Of a stretch of 64,000 bases of DNA, positions 1 through 9,073 are shown piece by piece (positions within the stretch are counted from its first letter, which is position 1; the number at the start of each line of letters is the position of its first letter). This DNA comes from CBDCOD01 sp965219665. Lineage in GTDB: Bacteria > Pseudomonadota > Gammaproteobacteria > CAKMZV01. The notes under the pieces were generated by a model. It did no database searches, was not told the origin of the DNA, and was given only the letters and a program-made list of their open reading frames with translations. The position numbers were made by a program, and so were the translations under genes. The DNA is taken from positions 62,001 to 126,000 of the forward strand of contig CBDCOD010000024.1 of NCBI GenBank assembly GCA_965219665.1, written 5' to 3'.

Positions 1-147
1 GACAGAAGTTTTGGGATGACCCGCACTGAAATCCTTTGCTCAGCATGCTCTTCTCATTTAGGACATGTCTTCCCAGACGGGCCCCAACCTACAGGCCTAC
101 GCTACTGTGTAAACTCTGCTAGTTTACATTTTAAAAAATCAACCTAA
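1..147 (+). CDS. msrB: Peptide-methionine (R)-S-oxide reductase MsrB, C-terminal part
   Basis: The window opens inside this gene; 48 codons in frame 1 remain before the TAA. MsrB reduces methionine-R-sulfoxide in damaged proteins, with thioredoxin as usual reductant. Visible family marks are a CxxC pair (Cys13 and Cys16 of the fragment), the second half of the structural zinc site, then SHLGHVFPDGP, then RYCVNS, whose Cys (fragment residue 36) is the catalytic cysteine. The C-terminus has the usual length for a stand-alone MsrB. Whether an MsrA domain is fused upstream cannot be seen. Confidence 0.9.
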   Translation, partial: DRSFGMTRTEILCSACSSHLGHVFPDGPQPTGLRYCVNSASLHFKKST

Positions 148-327
148 CCAGTGCATAAATCATAGAGCAACAAAATTAAAACCCTAGTTAGGATGGCATA
201 TAGTATTGCTATAGATGGTTTTGCGTGAAACAAAATATTTTATTATCTCTACATTTTTTGATTCTGAATCCATAGGTTATCCACATGACACCTTGTAGGT
301 ATTTATATTGATATTACAAAACAAACC

Positions 328-1071
328 ATGCTTTTACACAAAAATCGCCCTCTTAAAAAACACTACTATAGATTATTAATTATATTATTTATTTATGTTA
401 CTTCTTTTTCTTCAGGAAGCGCACAAACTTGTTTATTATCTCAGGGGGACCCATATGAATCACTTAACCGTTCTGTACTTTCTTTTAATTTAGAGGCGGA
501 TAAATACTTTCTTAAACCACTCTCTCAGGGGTATGACTGGGTATTTCCAGGGTTCATAAAAAAAGGGGTTAATAATGTATTTGGTTATGCAAACGAGTTT
601 GTGTATTCAGTTAATTTTTTAATACAAGGGCGGGGAGAAAAATTTTCAAATAGCATATCGCGGATTTTTATCAATGGGATATTTGGTTTTGTAGGGCTTA
701 TAGATATTGCCAAAACGGGAGGAATTCCCCATGAGACCAACGATTTTTCTCAGACGTTACATTATTACTCTTTTGATAGCGGGCCGTATGTGGTTCTACC
801 GTTCTCAGAACCTATGAGTGCACGAGAGGCAGTGGGTAGAGTATTTGACTTTAATTTTAATCCTTTTTCATATCAACAATCAATCGAAATCACCGCATTA
901 AATGTTGTCAATAGCCGCCATTCTTTAGGAGAAGGTTTAGATATTTTAGATTCTATTGCAACTGATAAATACTCTTTTATCAAGAATGCTTACTATTTAC
1001 GTCGCATGTCGATTTTATGCAAAAAAATAGAGAATAGAGATCCGTTTGATGAGTTACTAGGTGATATCTAA
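328..1071 (+). CDS. mlaA: MlaA/VacJ family outer-membrane lipid-asymmetry protein
   Basis: MlaA sits in the outer membrane and removes misplaced phospholipids from the outer leaflet, passing them to the MlaC-MlaFEDB retrograde pathway. The 247 residues begin with a basic N-terminus and a hydrophobic segment (about residues 15-32), followed by the family start DPYESLNRSVLSFN at about 41-54 and the GPYVVLPF motif. Length matches the family (about 250). The expected lipoprotein cysteine is at residue 35, but the residues before it (A-Q-T-C) make a poor lipobox, so lipidation is uncertain. No other mla genes are in the window, so it stands alone here, as in E. coli. Confidence 0.88.
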   Translation: MLLHKNRPLKKHYYRLLIILFIYVTSFSSGSAQTCLLSQGDPYESLNRSVLSFNLEADKYFLKPLSQGYDWVFPGFIKKGVNNVFGYANEFVYSVNFLIQGRGEKFSNSISRIFINGIFGFVGLIDIAKTGGIPHETNDFSQTLHYYSFDSGPYVVLPFSEPMSAREAVGRVFDFNFNPFSYQQSIEITALNVVNSRHSLGEGLDILDSIATDKYSFIKNAYYLRRMSILCKKIENRDPFDELLGDI

Positions 1072-1118
1072 ATCCCTATGCATATAATGACAGAAATAAT
1101 ATGTATATAAACACGAAA

Positions 1119-1195
1119 TGGCGCGCCTGAGACGATTCGAACGTCCGACCCCCAGCTTCGGAGGCTGGTGCTCTATCCAACTGAGCTACAGGCGC
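1119..1195 (-). tRNA. tRNA-Arg (anticodon CCG)
   Basis: On the minus strand the seven-base acceptor GCGCCTG pairs with CAGGCGC, followed by discriminator G and an encoded CCA. The anticodon stem CCAGC/GCTGG encloses loop CTCCGAA, giving anticodon CCG for the Arg codon CGG. D-arm (TAGCTCAG) and T-loop (TTCGAAT) are standard. Length 77 nt. It lies between mlaA and glmU, opposite to both. Confidence 0.96.
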
Positions 1196-1228
1196 AAAAG
1201 TTGAACACATATTTTAACATACAATCAG

Positions 1229-1234
1229 TATAAT
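1229..1234 (+). promoter_or_regulatory. Possible -10 element for glmU
   Basis: A perfect TATAAT lies 32 bases before the glmU ATG, in the gap after tRNA-Arg. No good -35 box is present at the right spacing, so this is only a candidate promoter for the glmU-rep-dnaE-lptFG run. Confidence 0.35.
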
Positions 1235-1265
1235 CCGCGTTCCCCTAAACCAAGCAAGTCGTAGT

Positions 1266-2630
1266 ATGAAAGAGAATGTAACAACCATTATTTTAGCAGC
1301 CGGAAAAGGAACAAGAATGGGGACGAATGTGCCTAAAGTACTCAATGAAATTGGCGGTCAAACTATGTTGGAGTATGTTCTGGACTGCTCAGAGAAAATT
1401 AGCAGCCACTCTATTGTGGTTTATGGGTATGGGAGGGAACTCATTGAGAAAAAATTAGTAGGGCGATCGGCTCAACTGATATTACAGAAGGAGCAAAAAG
1501 GGACGGGGCACGCTGTTGAGTGTGCAATAAGGGCCGTGAAAACCCCTTATGTTGTTGTGTTGTATGGGGATGTTCCCCTAACCCAACCCGCTACAATAGA
1601 AAGGCTTTTACAACAAATTAAGGAGCATGAATTAGCTTTGTTGACTATGGATATGCCCAATCCAACTGGTTATGGTCGTATTATTAGGAATTTTGCTGGA
1701 AATCCGATAGCAATAGTAGAAGAAAAAGATGCCACTACAGATCAAAAAAAAGTGTGTGAAATCAACACAGGCATTGTTGCAGCCCATACAGATAAATTAA
1801 GAAAATGGCTACCTCAATTAAAAAACGACAACGCTCAGGGCGAGTTTTATCTAACAGATGTACTTGCGCTTGCAGAGTTAGAAAGGGCAAGCATAGCAAC
1901 TAATAAGTGTGATAATCTAATAGAAATTCAAGGTGTAAACACCTCTTTACAATTAAGCCAACTAGAACGGATTTATCAATTAAACTATGCTAAAAAAATT
2001 GCTTCTAAGGGCGTTATTCTAAAAGACTTATCGCGAGTGGATTTTAGAGGAAAAATTGAAATAAAAAGAGGCACTGTTGTAGATGTTAATTGTGTTTTTG
2101 AGGGAAATGTTTCTATAGGTGAAGGGTGCGTCATTGAACCTGGGTGTATTATTAAGGATAGTGTAATTGCATCTAATGTGCACATAAAACCCTACACACT
2201 GGTTGAAGATAGCATTATAGAAGATGGATGTACAGTGGGTCCTTTTGCAAGAGTTAGACCCAAAACGCATTTATCTAAGCAGGTACGTATAGGTAATTTT
2301 GTAGAGATTAAAGCCTCTAAGATCTCTAAAGACAGTAGTGTAAATCATTTAAGTTACATTGGGGACTCTCAAATAGGTGAGCGGGTTAATGTAGGGGCTG
2401 GAGTAATTACTTGTAATTACGATGGTATTAGAAAAAACCAAACAATCATAGGGACAGACGCTTTTATTGGATCTGGTACGCAACTGGTTGCTCCAGTAGA
2501 AATAGGAGAGGGTGCAACAATAGGAGCAGGATCAACAATAAGAAAGAACGCTCCTGATAATCAATTAACCTTGAGCATAAAACCACAATCTACCAAAAAA
2601 AAGTGGAAAAGACCTAAAAAAACAACATGA
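1266..2630 (+). CDS. glmU: Bifunctional UDP-GlcNAc pyrophosphorylase / glucosamine-1-phosphate N-acetyltransferase
   Basis: GlmU makes UDP-N-acetylglucosamine, the precursor of peptidoglycan and lipid A, in two steps: acetylation of glucosamine-1-phosphate and uridylylation. The N-terminal Rossmann-like domain shows LAAGKGTRM at residues 10-18 followed by PK. The C-terminal half is a left-handed beta-helix of hexapeptide repeats (about 250-440), including the NHLSYIGD and GAGVITCNYDG stretches of the acetyltransferase site. 454 residues is the normal length. Its last codons overlap the start of rep by four bases (ATGA), so the two are translationally coupled. Confidence 0.97.
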   Translation: MKENVTTIILAAGKGTRMGTNVPKVLNEIGGQTMLEYVLDCSEKISSHSIVVYGYGRELIEKKLVGRSAQLILQKEQKGTGHAVECAIRAVKTPYVVVLYGDVPLTQPATIERLLQQIKEHELALLTMDMPNPTGYGRIIRNFAGNPIAIVEEKDATTDQKKVCEINTGIVAAHTDKLRKWLPQLKNDNAQGEFYLTDVLALAELERASIATNKCDNLIEIQGVNTSLQLSQLERIYQLNYAKKIASKGVILKDLSRVDFRGKIEIKRGTVVDVNCVFEGNVSIGEGCVIEPGCIIKDSVIASNVHIKPYTLVEDSIIEDGCTVGPFARVRPKTHLSKQVRIGNFVEIKASKISKDSSVNHLSYIGDSQIGERVNVGAGVITCNYDGIRKNQTIIGTDAFIGSGTQLVAPVEIGEGATIGAGSTIRKNAPDNQLTLSIKPQSTKKKWKRPKKTT

Positions 2631-4597
2631 GCGAATCATACGTTCAACGCTCTAGCACACTAAATCAGCAACAATTAGAAGCAGTCAAGTGCGAGTCTCC
2701 TTTATTAATTATCGCTGGAGCAGGAAGCGGCAAAACAACCGTCATTGTCAATAAAATAGCAGAATTAGCCAGAAAAAGGTTTATTCTTTCCAGAATAGCT
2801 GCAATTACTTTTACAAACAAGGCAGCGAATGAAATGCGGAAAAGGTCCGCTAAAATGTTGGGGGAAGAATCAGCTGGTCAATTAAATATAGGAACTTTTC
2901 ACGCATTAGGCTTACAGATAATTCGCCAACATCACGATTACTTTGGTTTGCGCTCCTCTTTCTCTTTATTTGATGATCAGGATTTTCAGCAACAACTAAA
3001 AGAAATACTAGGATCTAGGAGACATGAGGCACTTAAAGGAACCGTCTATCTTATAAATCATTGGAAAAACCAACTCATACTTCCTCATGAGGCCTCAACA
3101 ACAGCCAAAGAAGATATAGAGCACATAGCAGCAGGCGTGTATGCTCAATACGAAGAGAAAAAACAGGGTATTCATTGTGTGGATTTTAATGATCTAATCT
3201 TGTATCCAGTACAGTTGTTGTCCTCAAATAATGAGGCGGCTGCAAAGTGGAAAAGGCACTTTCAGCATGTATTGGTAGATGAATACCAAGACACCAACAG
3301 TAGCCAGAATACTTTCTTTGAGTTGTTAGTTAGCAATAACCAACCTTTCACATTAGTTGGAGATGATGATCAGTCTGTGTATGCTTGGCGCGGAGCAAGC
3401 TCTCGCAATATGTTGGAGCTTGATAGCCGATTCTCCAATTTAAAGACAATTGTATTAGACCAAAATTATCGGTCAACCAACGAAATTCTCAGTATGGCAA
3501 ACAAACTTATTGCTGGAAGTGAGGATAAGCGTATCCAAAAAAAACTATGGTCGAACATAGAGGGTGGGAGCCCTGTTCAGTTTATAACCGCCCAAGATAG
3601 CAAAACAGAAGCAAACCGTGTGTTAGAGTCAATCCGGACTCAACGCTTCTTAAATAACCAACCTTGGTCAGATTTTTGTATCTTATATCGATCAAATTGG
3701 CAGTCAGAAATTTTTGAGCAAGTACTCAGGCAATACGATATACCCTATCAGGTAAGCGGATCTAAATCATTTTTTGATAGGATAGAAGTAAAGGATGTTA
3801 TTGCTTACTTACAGTTGATTGCTAACTTTAATAATGATCAAGCCTTTCTACGGATTATTAATAAGCCAAGTCGCAAAATAGGGGAAAAGGCACTGCAAAA
3901 GCTGGCATCTTTTTGTTCTGAACACGACATCAGCCTGATGGAAGGATGTAATCACCCTAATTTGTCATACAGTGTGGGAAGAGTACCTTACTTATTGTTT
4001 AGGGGGTTCTACGACTGGGTGGTTACGTTGGCTCGTTTTTCAGATATAGTAGAATTAGTCCATCAGTTGTTGAAAGATATTGACTATATGATGTTTTTAC
4101 AAAACACATCAGACTCAACCAAACAGTTTGAGTCCCGTGAAAGACGAGTACATTCGCTTATAGGGTGGATAAAAAACATAACAGAAAAACATCAGGGCTT
4201 AGATGTTGCAGCAGTACTTATGTATATGCATATTAGTGAGAAAATAGAAGATCAAAACCAAAAAGAGGGCATAAGGCTCATGACCATCCATGCTGCAAAA
4301 GGGCTAGAATTTCCGTTTGTTTTTATTACCGGTCTGGAAGAGGGGCTGCTTCCGCACAAAAATAGTATTGAAGGTGGTTCTATCGAAGAGGAGCGCCGCT
4401 TGATGTATGTTGCAATTACTCGAGCCAAATACCAATTGACACTCAGCCGTTCTCAGACAAGAAAAACAGCAAAGGGTAATGTAGCCTCCCAGCCTAGCCG
4501 ATTTTTAAGAGAAGTAGAACCTGAAACACCTCAACCAATGAGCAAGGAAGATCGTCAAAAATTACTTAAAGAGTTAAAAAAACGCCTACAGGCTTAG
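2627..4597 (+). CDS. rep: ATP-dependent DNA helicase Rep
   Basis: Superfamily 1A 3'-5' helicase that helps replication forks pass bound proteins. Motif I (Walker A) GAGSGKTT is at residues 31-38, motif Ia is AITFTNKAA, motif II is VDEYQDTN, motif III is GDDDQSVYAWRGA, and motifs V and VI appear near the C-terminus (TIHAAKGLEFP; VAITRA). At 656 residues it is closer to Rep (673) than to UvrD (720), and FSLFDDQD and NWKN follow Rep. It starts inside the last codons of glmU and ends 6 bases before dnaE. UvrD or PcrA is the alternative assignment. Confidence 0.88.
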   Translation: MSESYVQRSSTLNQQQLEAVKCESPLLIIAGAGSGKTTVIVNKIAELARKRFILSRIAAITFTNKAANEMRKRSAKMLGEESAGQLNIGTFHALGLQIIRQHHDYFGLRSSFSLFDDQDFQQQLKEILGSRRHEALKGTVYLINHWKNQLILPHEASTTAKEDIEHIAAGVYAQYEEKKQGIHCVDFNDLILYPVQLLSSNNEAAAKWKRHFQHVLVDEYQDTNSSQNTFFELLVSNNQPFTLVGDDDQSVYAWRGASSRNMLELDSRFSNLKTIVLDQNYRSTNEILSMANKLIAGSEDKRIQKKLWSNIEGGSPVQFITAQDSKTEANRVLESIRTQRFLNNQPWSDFCILYRSNWQSEIFEQVLRQYDIPYQVSGSKSFFDRIEVKDVIAYLQLIANFNNDQAFLRIINKPSRKIGEKALQKLASFCSEHDISLMEGCNHPNLSYSVGRVPYLLFRGFYDWVVTLARFSDIVELVHQLLKDIDYMMFLQNTSDSTKQFESRERRVHSLIGWIKNITEKHQGLDVAAVLMYMHISEKIEDQNQKEGIRLMTIHAAKGLEFPFVFITGLEEGLLPHKNSIEGGSIEEERRLMYVAITRAKYQLTLSRSQTRKTAKGNVASQPSRFLREVEPETPQPMSKEDRQKLLKELKKRLQA

Positions 4598-4603
4598 CCG
4601 AAT

Positions 4604-7600
4604 ATGCACCCATTTGTTCACCTTAACACACATTCTGAATACTCCATTGTAGATAGCACAATTCGTATTAAAGGTTTGGTACAGAGCTGTGTAGAAAAGG
4701 GCATGCCCGCTGTAGCATTAACTGATGAAATGAATTTGTTTGCAATGGTTAAGTTCTATACATCAGCTCGTCGAGCAGGAGTGAAACCCATTATTGGGGC
4801 TGAGGTTTTTATTCAGGAAGCAGGTCTGATGCTTGGAAAAGTGACCCTGTTGGCAAAAAATAAAGGTGGTTTCTACAATTTATCAGAAATTATCTCTAAG
4901 GGTTGGTTACTACCAAAAGTAGAGGGCAAGGCAGCTGTGCCTCCAGCAACCATTTTTGAATATAAAGAAAATTTGATTGCCTTGGTGGGGGGTAATGGTA
5001 GTTTTTTACAGCGACAGCCAGCAAGCAATTTGGAGGATACGGTTGCTGTATGGCGTGATGAATTCAAAGAAAACCTCTACTTACAAATTGAGCGTGTAGA
5101 TGTACGAGGAGAAAACGATCTCAATAGTTTGGTCATTCAACAAGCACAACTGTTGTCTATTCCTGTTGTAGCAACCAATGCGGTACGCTTCTTAGAAGAA
5201 ACCTCGACCGCCTTTGAGGCACATCAAGCGCGTATTGGGATAAACGAAGGGGTGGATACAACAGATGAAAGTCTAAAAAACCGCTATAGCTCCTGTCAGT
5301 TTTTTCGGTCGGTAGAGCAAATGAATGTTCTGTTTGCAGATATTCCTCAGGCACTTGAGAATACTTGGAAAATAGCACAGCAGTGCAATGTTGAGTTGGA
5401 TATGGATAAGCCCCAGCTACCCAGAGCAATAGAAGACCCAAGCGTACAAGAAGATGAGTATTTTATAAAGCAGGCATGGCAAGGCATGAAGCAACGCGGT
5501 ATTGATAAACAGAAGCAACCAAAACATGCCGAGCGTCTAGAGAGAGAGTTGACCACAATTGTCAATATGGGTTTTTCGGGCTATTTCTTGATTGTCGCTG
5601 ACTTTATTGGCTGGGCAAAACAACAGGATATACCTGTTGGACCCGGTCGAGGATCGGGGGCTGGGTCTTTAGTGGCTTATGTGTTAGGAATTACGGAGTT
5701 GGATCCACTTAAATACAATCTTCTTTTTGAGCGGTTTTTAAATCCAGAGCGGGTTTCCATGCCTGATTTTGATGTTGATATGTGCATGGAGCGTCGAGAT
5801 GAGGTTATTCAATATGTGGCTCAAAAGTATGGGGAAGAGCGGGTTTCTCAAATTATTACCTTCGGCACAATGTCAGCAAAGGCGGTTGTTCGGGATAGCG
5901 CGCGTGTATTGGCTTATCCGCATGTTGTCGGAGATAGGATAGCTAAAAGTATTCCCAATGTGCTAGGGATAACTTTAACTCAGGCGCTTAAAGAGTCTGA
6001 TGTGCTGCAAAACAAATATGCCAGAGAAGATGAAACCCGATCTATTATTGACCTGGCAAAGCAGCTAGAAGGGTTGGTTCGCAATGCAGGAAAACATGCA
6101 GGCGGTGTGGTTATTGCTCCCGATAAAATTACACGGTTTTCACCCTTATATAGGGATGAAAGCGGAGGAAGTATTACACAGTTCGACAAAGATGATGTTG
6201 AATCAATGGGGTTGGTTAAGTTTGATTTTCTGGGTTTAAGAACGTTAACCATTATCCATTGGGCAGAACAGGAGATTAGAAAAAAAAATCCAGATGTAGA
6301 TGTAAAAAAAATACCTCTGGATGATGCTAAGGTTTTTGGTTTACTAAAAAAGGCGGATACAGTTGGTGTTTTTCAGTGTGAGTCTTTGGGTATTCGAAAG
6401 TGGATGAAGCGCATGGAGCCAGGCGCATTTGAGGACATAATAGCTCTGCTTGCGTTATATAGGCCAGGTCCATTGGGGTCAAATATGATGGATACCTTCA
6501 TTCAAGGAAAGCACGGAAAGCAAGAAATTAACTACTTACACCCCGACCTGAAAGAGGTGCTTCAGGAAACATATGGTGTTTTTCTTTATCAGGAACAGGT
6601 TATGCAATGCGCACAGCGGCTTGCTGATTATTCTCTCGGAGAGGCGGACTTGCTTAGGCGGGCAATGGGGAAGAAAAAACCAGAGGAGATGGAGAAACAG
6701 CAATCCATTTTTGTCAAGAGGGCGACACAAAAAGGAGTAGACGGTGCGCTTGCTAGTCGTATTTTTGACTTAATGGCTGAGTTTGCTGAGTACGGATTCA
6801 ACAAATCCCACTCTGCTGCATATGCCTTGGTTACTTATCAGACGGCGTGGCTTAAGGTGCATTTTCCTGCTGAGTTCTTTGTTGCCGTACTTAATGCAGA
6901 AATAAACAACCCTGATCGGTTTGCTCCCATTATTTTGGACGCCAAAAAAGCTGGTGTGGTTTTCTTGCCGGTTAGTGTTCAGGATAGTAAGTCCCTTTTC
7001 TCAATCAACGAGAAAAACCAACCCATTTGGGGATTATCTGCCATTAAGGGCTTGGGATCAGCAGCAGCTCTCATGATAGAGGAAGCACAGACAAGCAAGC
7101 CATTTGCTAATCTTTTTGAGTTTTGTCAAAGAGTTCCCGTGAAGGAAATAGGACGACGAGGGTTGGAGTTCTTGGTTTTTTCTGGAGCAATGGACTGTTT
7201 TGGTGAAAGCAGGGGGGTTCTAACGGCCTCGTTAGAAAGTGCCTTTAATCAGGCGGTGAACCACTTCAATGATAGTATACAAGGGCAGGGCGGTTTGTTC
7301 GATGAGCAGGTGTCAGTACAACCAAATTACACCCCAGCAAGCCCGACAAACCCCTTAGAGCAGCTGCGGTTAGAGAAAATGCGCTTGGGTTTGTATATTT
7401 CGCAACACCCGCTGCAGGTTTTTGCTCAAGACCTGCAACAATGCAAGGTTCAAGGCGTGTCTGCTCTGCCAGACGATCTAGACTCTTTCGGAGGAAGAAG
7501 TGACGAGCATAACGGCAGCAGTTTTTGGGTTGCTGCCGAAATCCTTCAAAAGAGAGAGCGGCGCACCCGAAGGGGCGGGGTTTATGCTTCGGTTCGTTGT

Positions 7601-8008
7601 GGCGATGGGCGTGGGTTTAGGGAAATAGAGTTTTATGATGAAGTGCTGCAAGAGAATGCGGGTTTGCTCAATACGGGAGCTTTGGTTATCATGAGCTGCT
7701 CTTGCCGCTATAACACAAGGCAGTATGAGTGGCGCAGATATGCAGAAGAGGTGCTTTCCATAAAGCAGTTTAGAGAACGCTTTTTTAAGCGCGTTATTGT
7801 TAAGCTGAAACAAGGAGAACAGAATACACAGCAGGTGAATTTTTTGAGTGGAATCTGTCAACATCAAGGGGTTCCGCTTACTGTTGAGTACCAAAGCGAT
7901 AGGGCGACAGCACGGTTTAACAGCTCGCGTCATATACCAGGTGATGACGAAAGCTGGGTTAAGTTGCGAGGCCACTTTGGAGACAATTTATCTATTGATG
8001 TAAACTAG
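4604..8008 (+). CDS. dnaE: DNA polymerase III alpha subunit
   Basis: Catalytic subunit of the replicative polymerase. The 1134 residues start with a PHP domain (NTHSEYSIVDS near residue 8), then the C-family polymerase core with the PDFDVD catalytic motif at about 387-392 and the GPGRGSGAGS loop just upstream. The helix-hairpin-helix and OB-fold segments and a C-terminal tau-binding tail follow. It is slightly shorter than the E. coli protein (1160). It follows rep after 6 bases and precedes lptF by 8, which suggests one transcript. A 165-codon antisense frame within the 3' part is a shadow. Confidence 0.97.
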   Translation: MHPFVHLNTHSEYSIVDSTIRIKGLVQSCVEKGMPAVALTDEMNLFAMVKFYTSARRAGVKPIIGAEVFIQEAGLMLGKVTLLAKNKGGFYNLSEIISKGWLLPKVEGKAAVPPATIFEYKENLIALVGGNGSFLQRQPASNLEDTVAVWRDEFKENLYLQIERVDVRGENDLNSLVIQQAQLLSIPVVATNAVRFLEETSTAFEAHQARIGINEGVDTTDESLKNRYSSCQFFRSVEQMNVLFADIPQALENTWKIAQQCNVELDMDKPQLPRAIEDPSVQEDEYFIKQAWQGMKQRGIDKQKQPKHAERLERELTTIVNMGFSGYFLIVADFIGWAKQQDIPVGPGRGSGAGSLVAYVLGITELDPLKYNLLFERFLNPERVSMPDFDVDMCMERRDEVIQYVAQKYGEERVSQIITFGTMSAKAVVRDSARVLAYPHVVGDRIAKSIPNVLGITLTQALKESDVLQNKYAREDETRSIIDLAKQLEGLVRNAGKHAGGVVIAPDKITRFSPLYRDESGGSITQFDKDDVESMGLVKFDFLGLRTLTIIHWAEQEIRKKNPDVDVKKIPLDDAKVFGLLKKADTVGVFQCESLGIRKWMKRMEPGAFEDIIALLALYRPGPLGSNMMDTFIQGKHGKQEINYLHPDLKEVLQETYGVFLYQEQVMQCAQRLADYSLGEADLLRRAMGKKKPEEMEKQQSIFVKRATQKGVDGALASRIFDLMAEFAEYGFNKSHSAAYALVTYQTAWLKVHFPAEFFVAVLNAEINNPDRFAPIILDAKKAGVVFLPVSVQDSKSLFSINEKNQPIWGLSAIKGLGSAAALMIEEAQTSKPFANLFEFCQRVPVKEIGRRGLEFLVFSGAMDCFGESRGVLTASLESAFNQAVNHFNDSIQGQGGLFDEQVSVQPNYTPASPTNPLEQLRLEKMRLGLYISQHPLQVFAQDLQQCKVQGVSALPDDLDSFGGRSDEHNGSSFWVAAEILQKRERRTRRGGVYASVRCGDGRGFREIEFYDEVLQENAGLLNTGALVIMSCSCRYNTRQYEWRRYAEEVLSIKQFRERFFKRVIVKLKQGEQNTQQVNFLSGICQHQGVPLTVEYQSDRATARFNSSRHIPGDDESWVKLRGHFGDNLSIDVN

Positions 8009-8016
8009 GTTAGAGT

Positions 8017-9072
8017 ATGCTGATTAGCCAATTACAAAAACACCTACTGCAGCGTTTGGTGGTTTATTTTCTGATTATTTCTGCCATCTTAGTTGTAGTG
8101 ACCCTATCATCGCGCTTTGTCGATGTGCTGTCTGGTTTTATTAGCCGAGGGCTGCCGCTTGATAACGCCTTTTGGGTTTTTTGGGGCCTTGTGCCTGAGG
8201 GCATCTTGGTGGTTTTTGGTTTGTCGCTGTTCTTGAGTGTTATTTTATTGCTTACCAACATGAGTGCATACTCAGAAACACCAGTCATATACAGTTTTGG
8301 TTTATCTAAACTACTCATTATAAGAACGGTTAGTCTCTTTATGATAATGGTTGTTCCTGTTATGTTATGGGTTTCTCTATATTATTCTCCTGTAACAAAA
8401 TGGGAGGGAAAGCGCCTTTTTATACAAACCCAAAATAACCCCAACATTAAACCCGTCCCCAAAAGCTTTCAACACTTTGGTAATCACACTTTTTTTGCTC
8501 AAACTGAAGACCGTGGTGTTTTGGGACTGTTTTTTCTCCGCTATAAAAAAGAGGATGCATATACATTGATAACTGCTGATAAAGCCAATATCGATTTTCA
8601 AGAGGGTGTGGTGCTATTAAAGCTACATGACGGCTACCAAATACAAGAAGGCAGTGCGCTTGATGAGCCTGTTTCTATTTTACGCTTTGGCAGAATGGAA
8701 ACAGCGATATCTCTTGGAGGAACAAAAGTGCAGAAGACAAATCGGGTGGACTATAAATCAGTAGGAGAATTATTGGAAAATCGTGCTGAGAATAAACACC
8801 GAGTGGAGTTACATTGGCGTTTTGCTGTTGTATTGACGGCTGTTCTTATGGCATATATTGCTGTGTTCTTGGTTCCATATAGACCACGGAGCAACCGCTT
8901 TGCCTTCGTTGGGGTTGGTTTGCTTGTTTTTGTCATTTTTGCAACACTACTTACTAGCATGAAGCATGCAGCCACAGATGGAAAAATAGCCGTTGACTTG
9001 GCGTTTGGATCGGTTTATTTTGGGCAGATTGTTATATTGGTATTATTGATGTTTAAACATTTGAGAGGTTAG
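8017..9072 (+). CDS. lptF: LPS export ABC transporter permease LptF
   Basis: One of two inner-membrane permeases of LptB2FG, which extracts lipopolysaccharide and pushes it along the LptC-A-D bridge. The 351 residues have the YjgP/YjgQ layout: membrane segments near the N-terminus (about 14-34, 55-80, 95-120), a periplasmic beta-jellyroll (about 125-255), then three more segments at the C-terminus. It is followed immediately by lptG, the usual pair. Coupling to rep-dnaE instead of the more common position next to pepA is noteworthy. Confidence 0.92.
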   Translation: MLISQLQKHLLQRLVVYFLIISAILVVVTLSSRFVDVLSGFISRGLPLDNAFWVFWGLVPEGILVVFGLSLFLSVILLLTNMSAYSETPVIYSFGLSKLLIIRTVSLFMIMVVPVMLWVSLYYSPVTKWEGKRLFIQTQNNPNIKPVPKSFQHFGNHTFFAQTEDRGVLGLFFLRYKKEDAYTLITADKANIDFQEGVVLLKLHDGYQIQEGSALDEPVSILRFGRMETAISLGGTKVQKTNRVDYKSVGELLENRAENKHRVELHWRFAVVLTAVLMAYIAVFLVPYRPRSNRFAFVGVGLLVFVIFATLLTSMKHAATDGKIAVDLAFGSVYFGQIVILVLLMFKHLRG

Positions 9073-9073
9073 A

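Noticed and set aside
7478..7975. 165-codon antisense frame within dnaE
   Set aside because: No ribosome site, no family resemblance, and the sense strand is a well-conserved polymerase gene.
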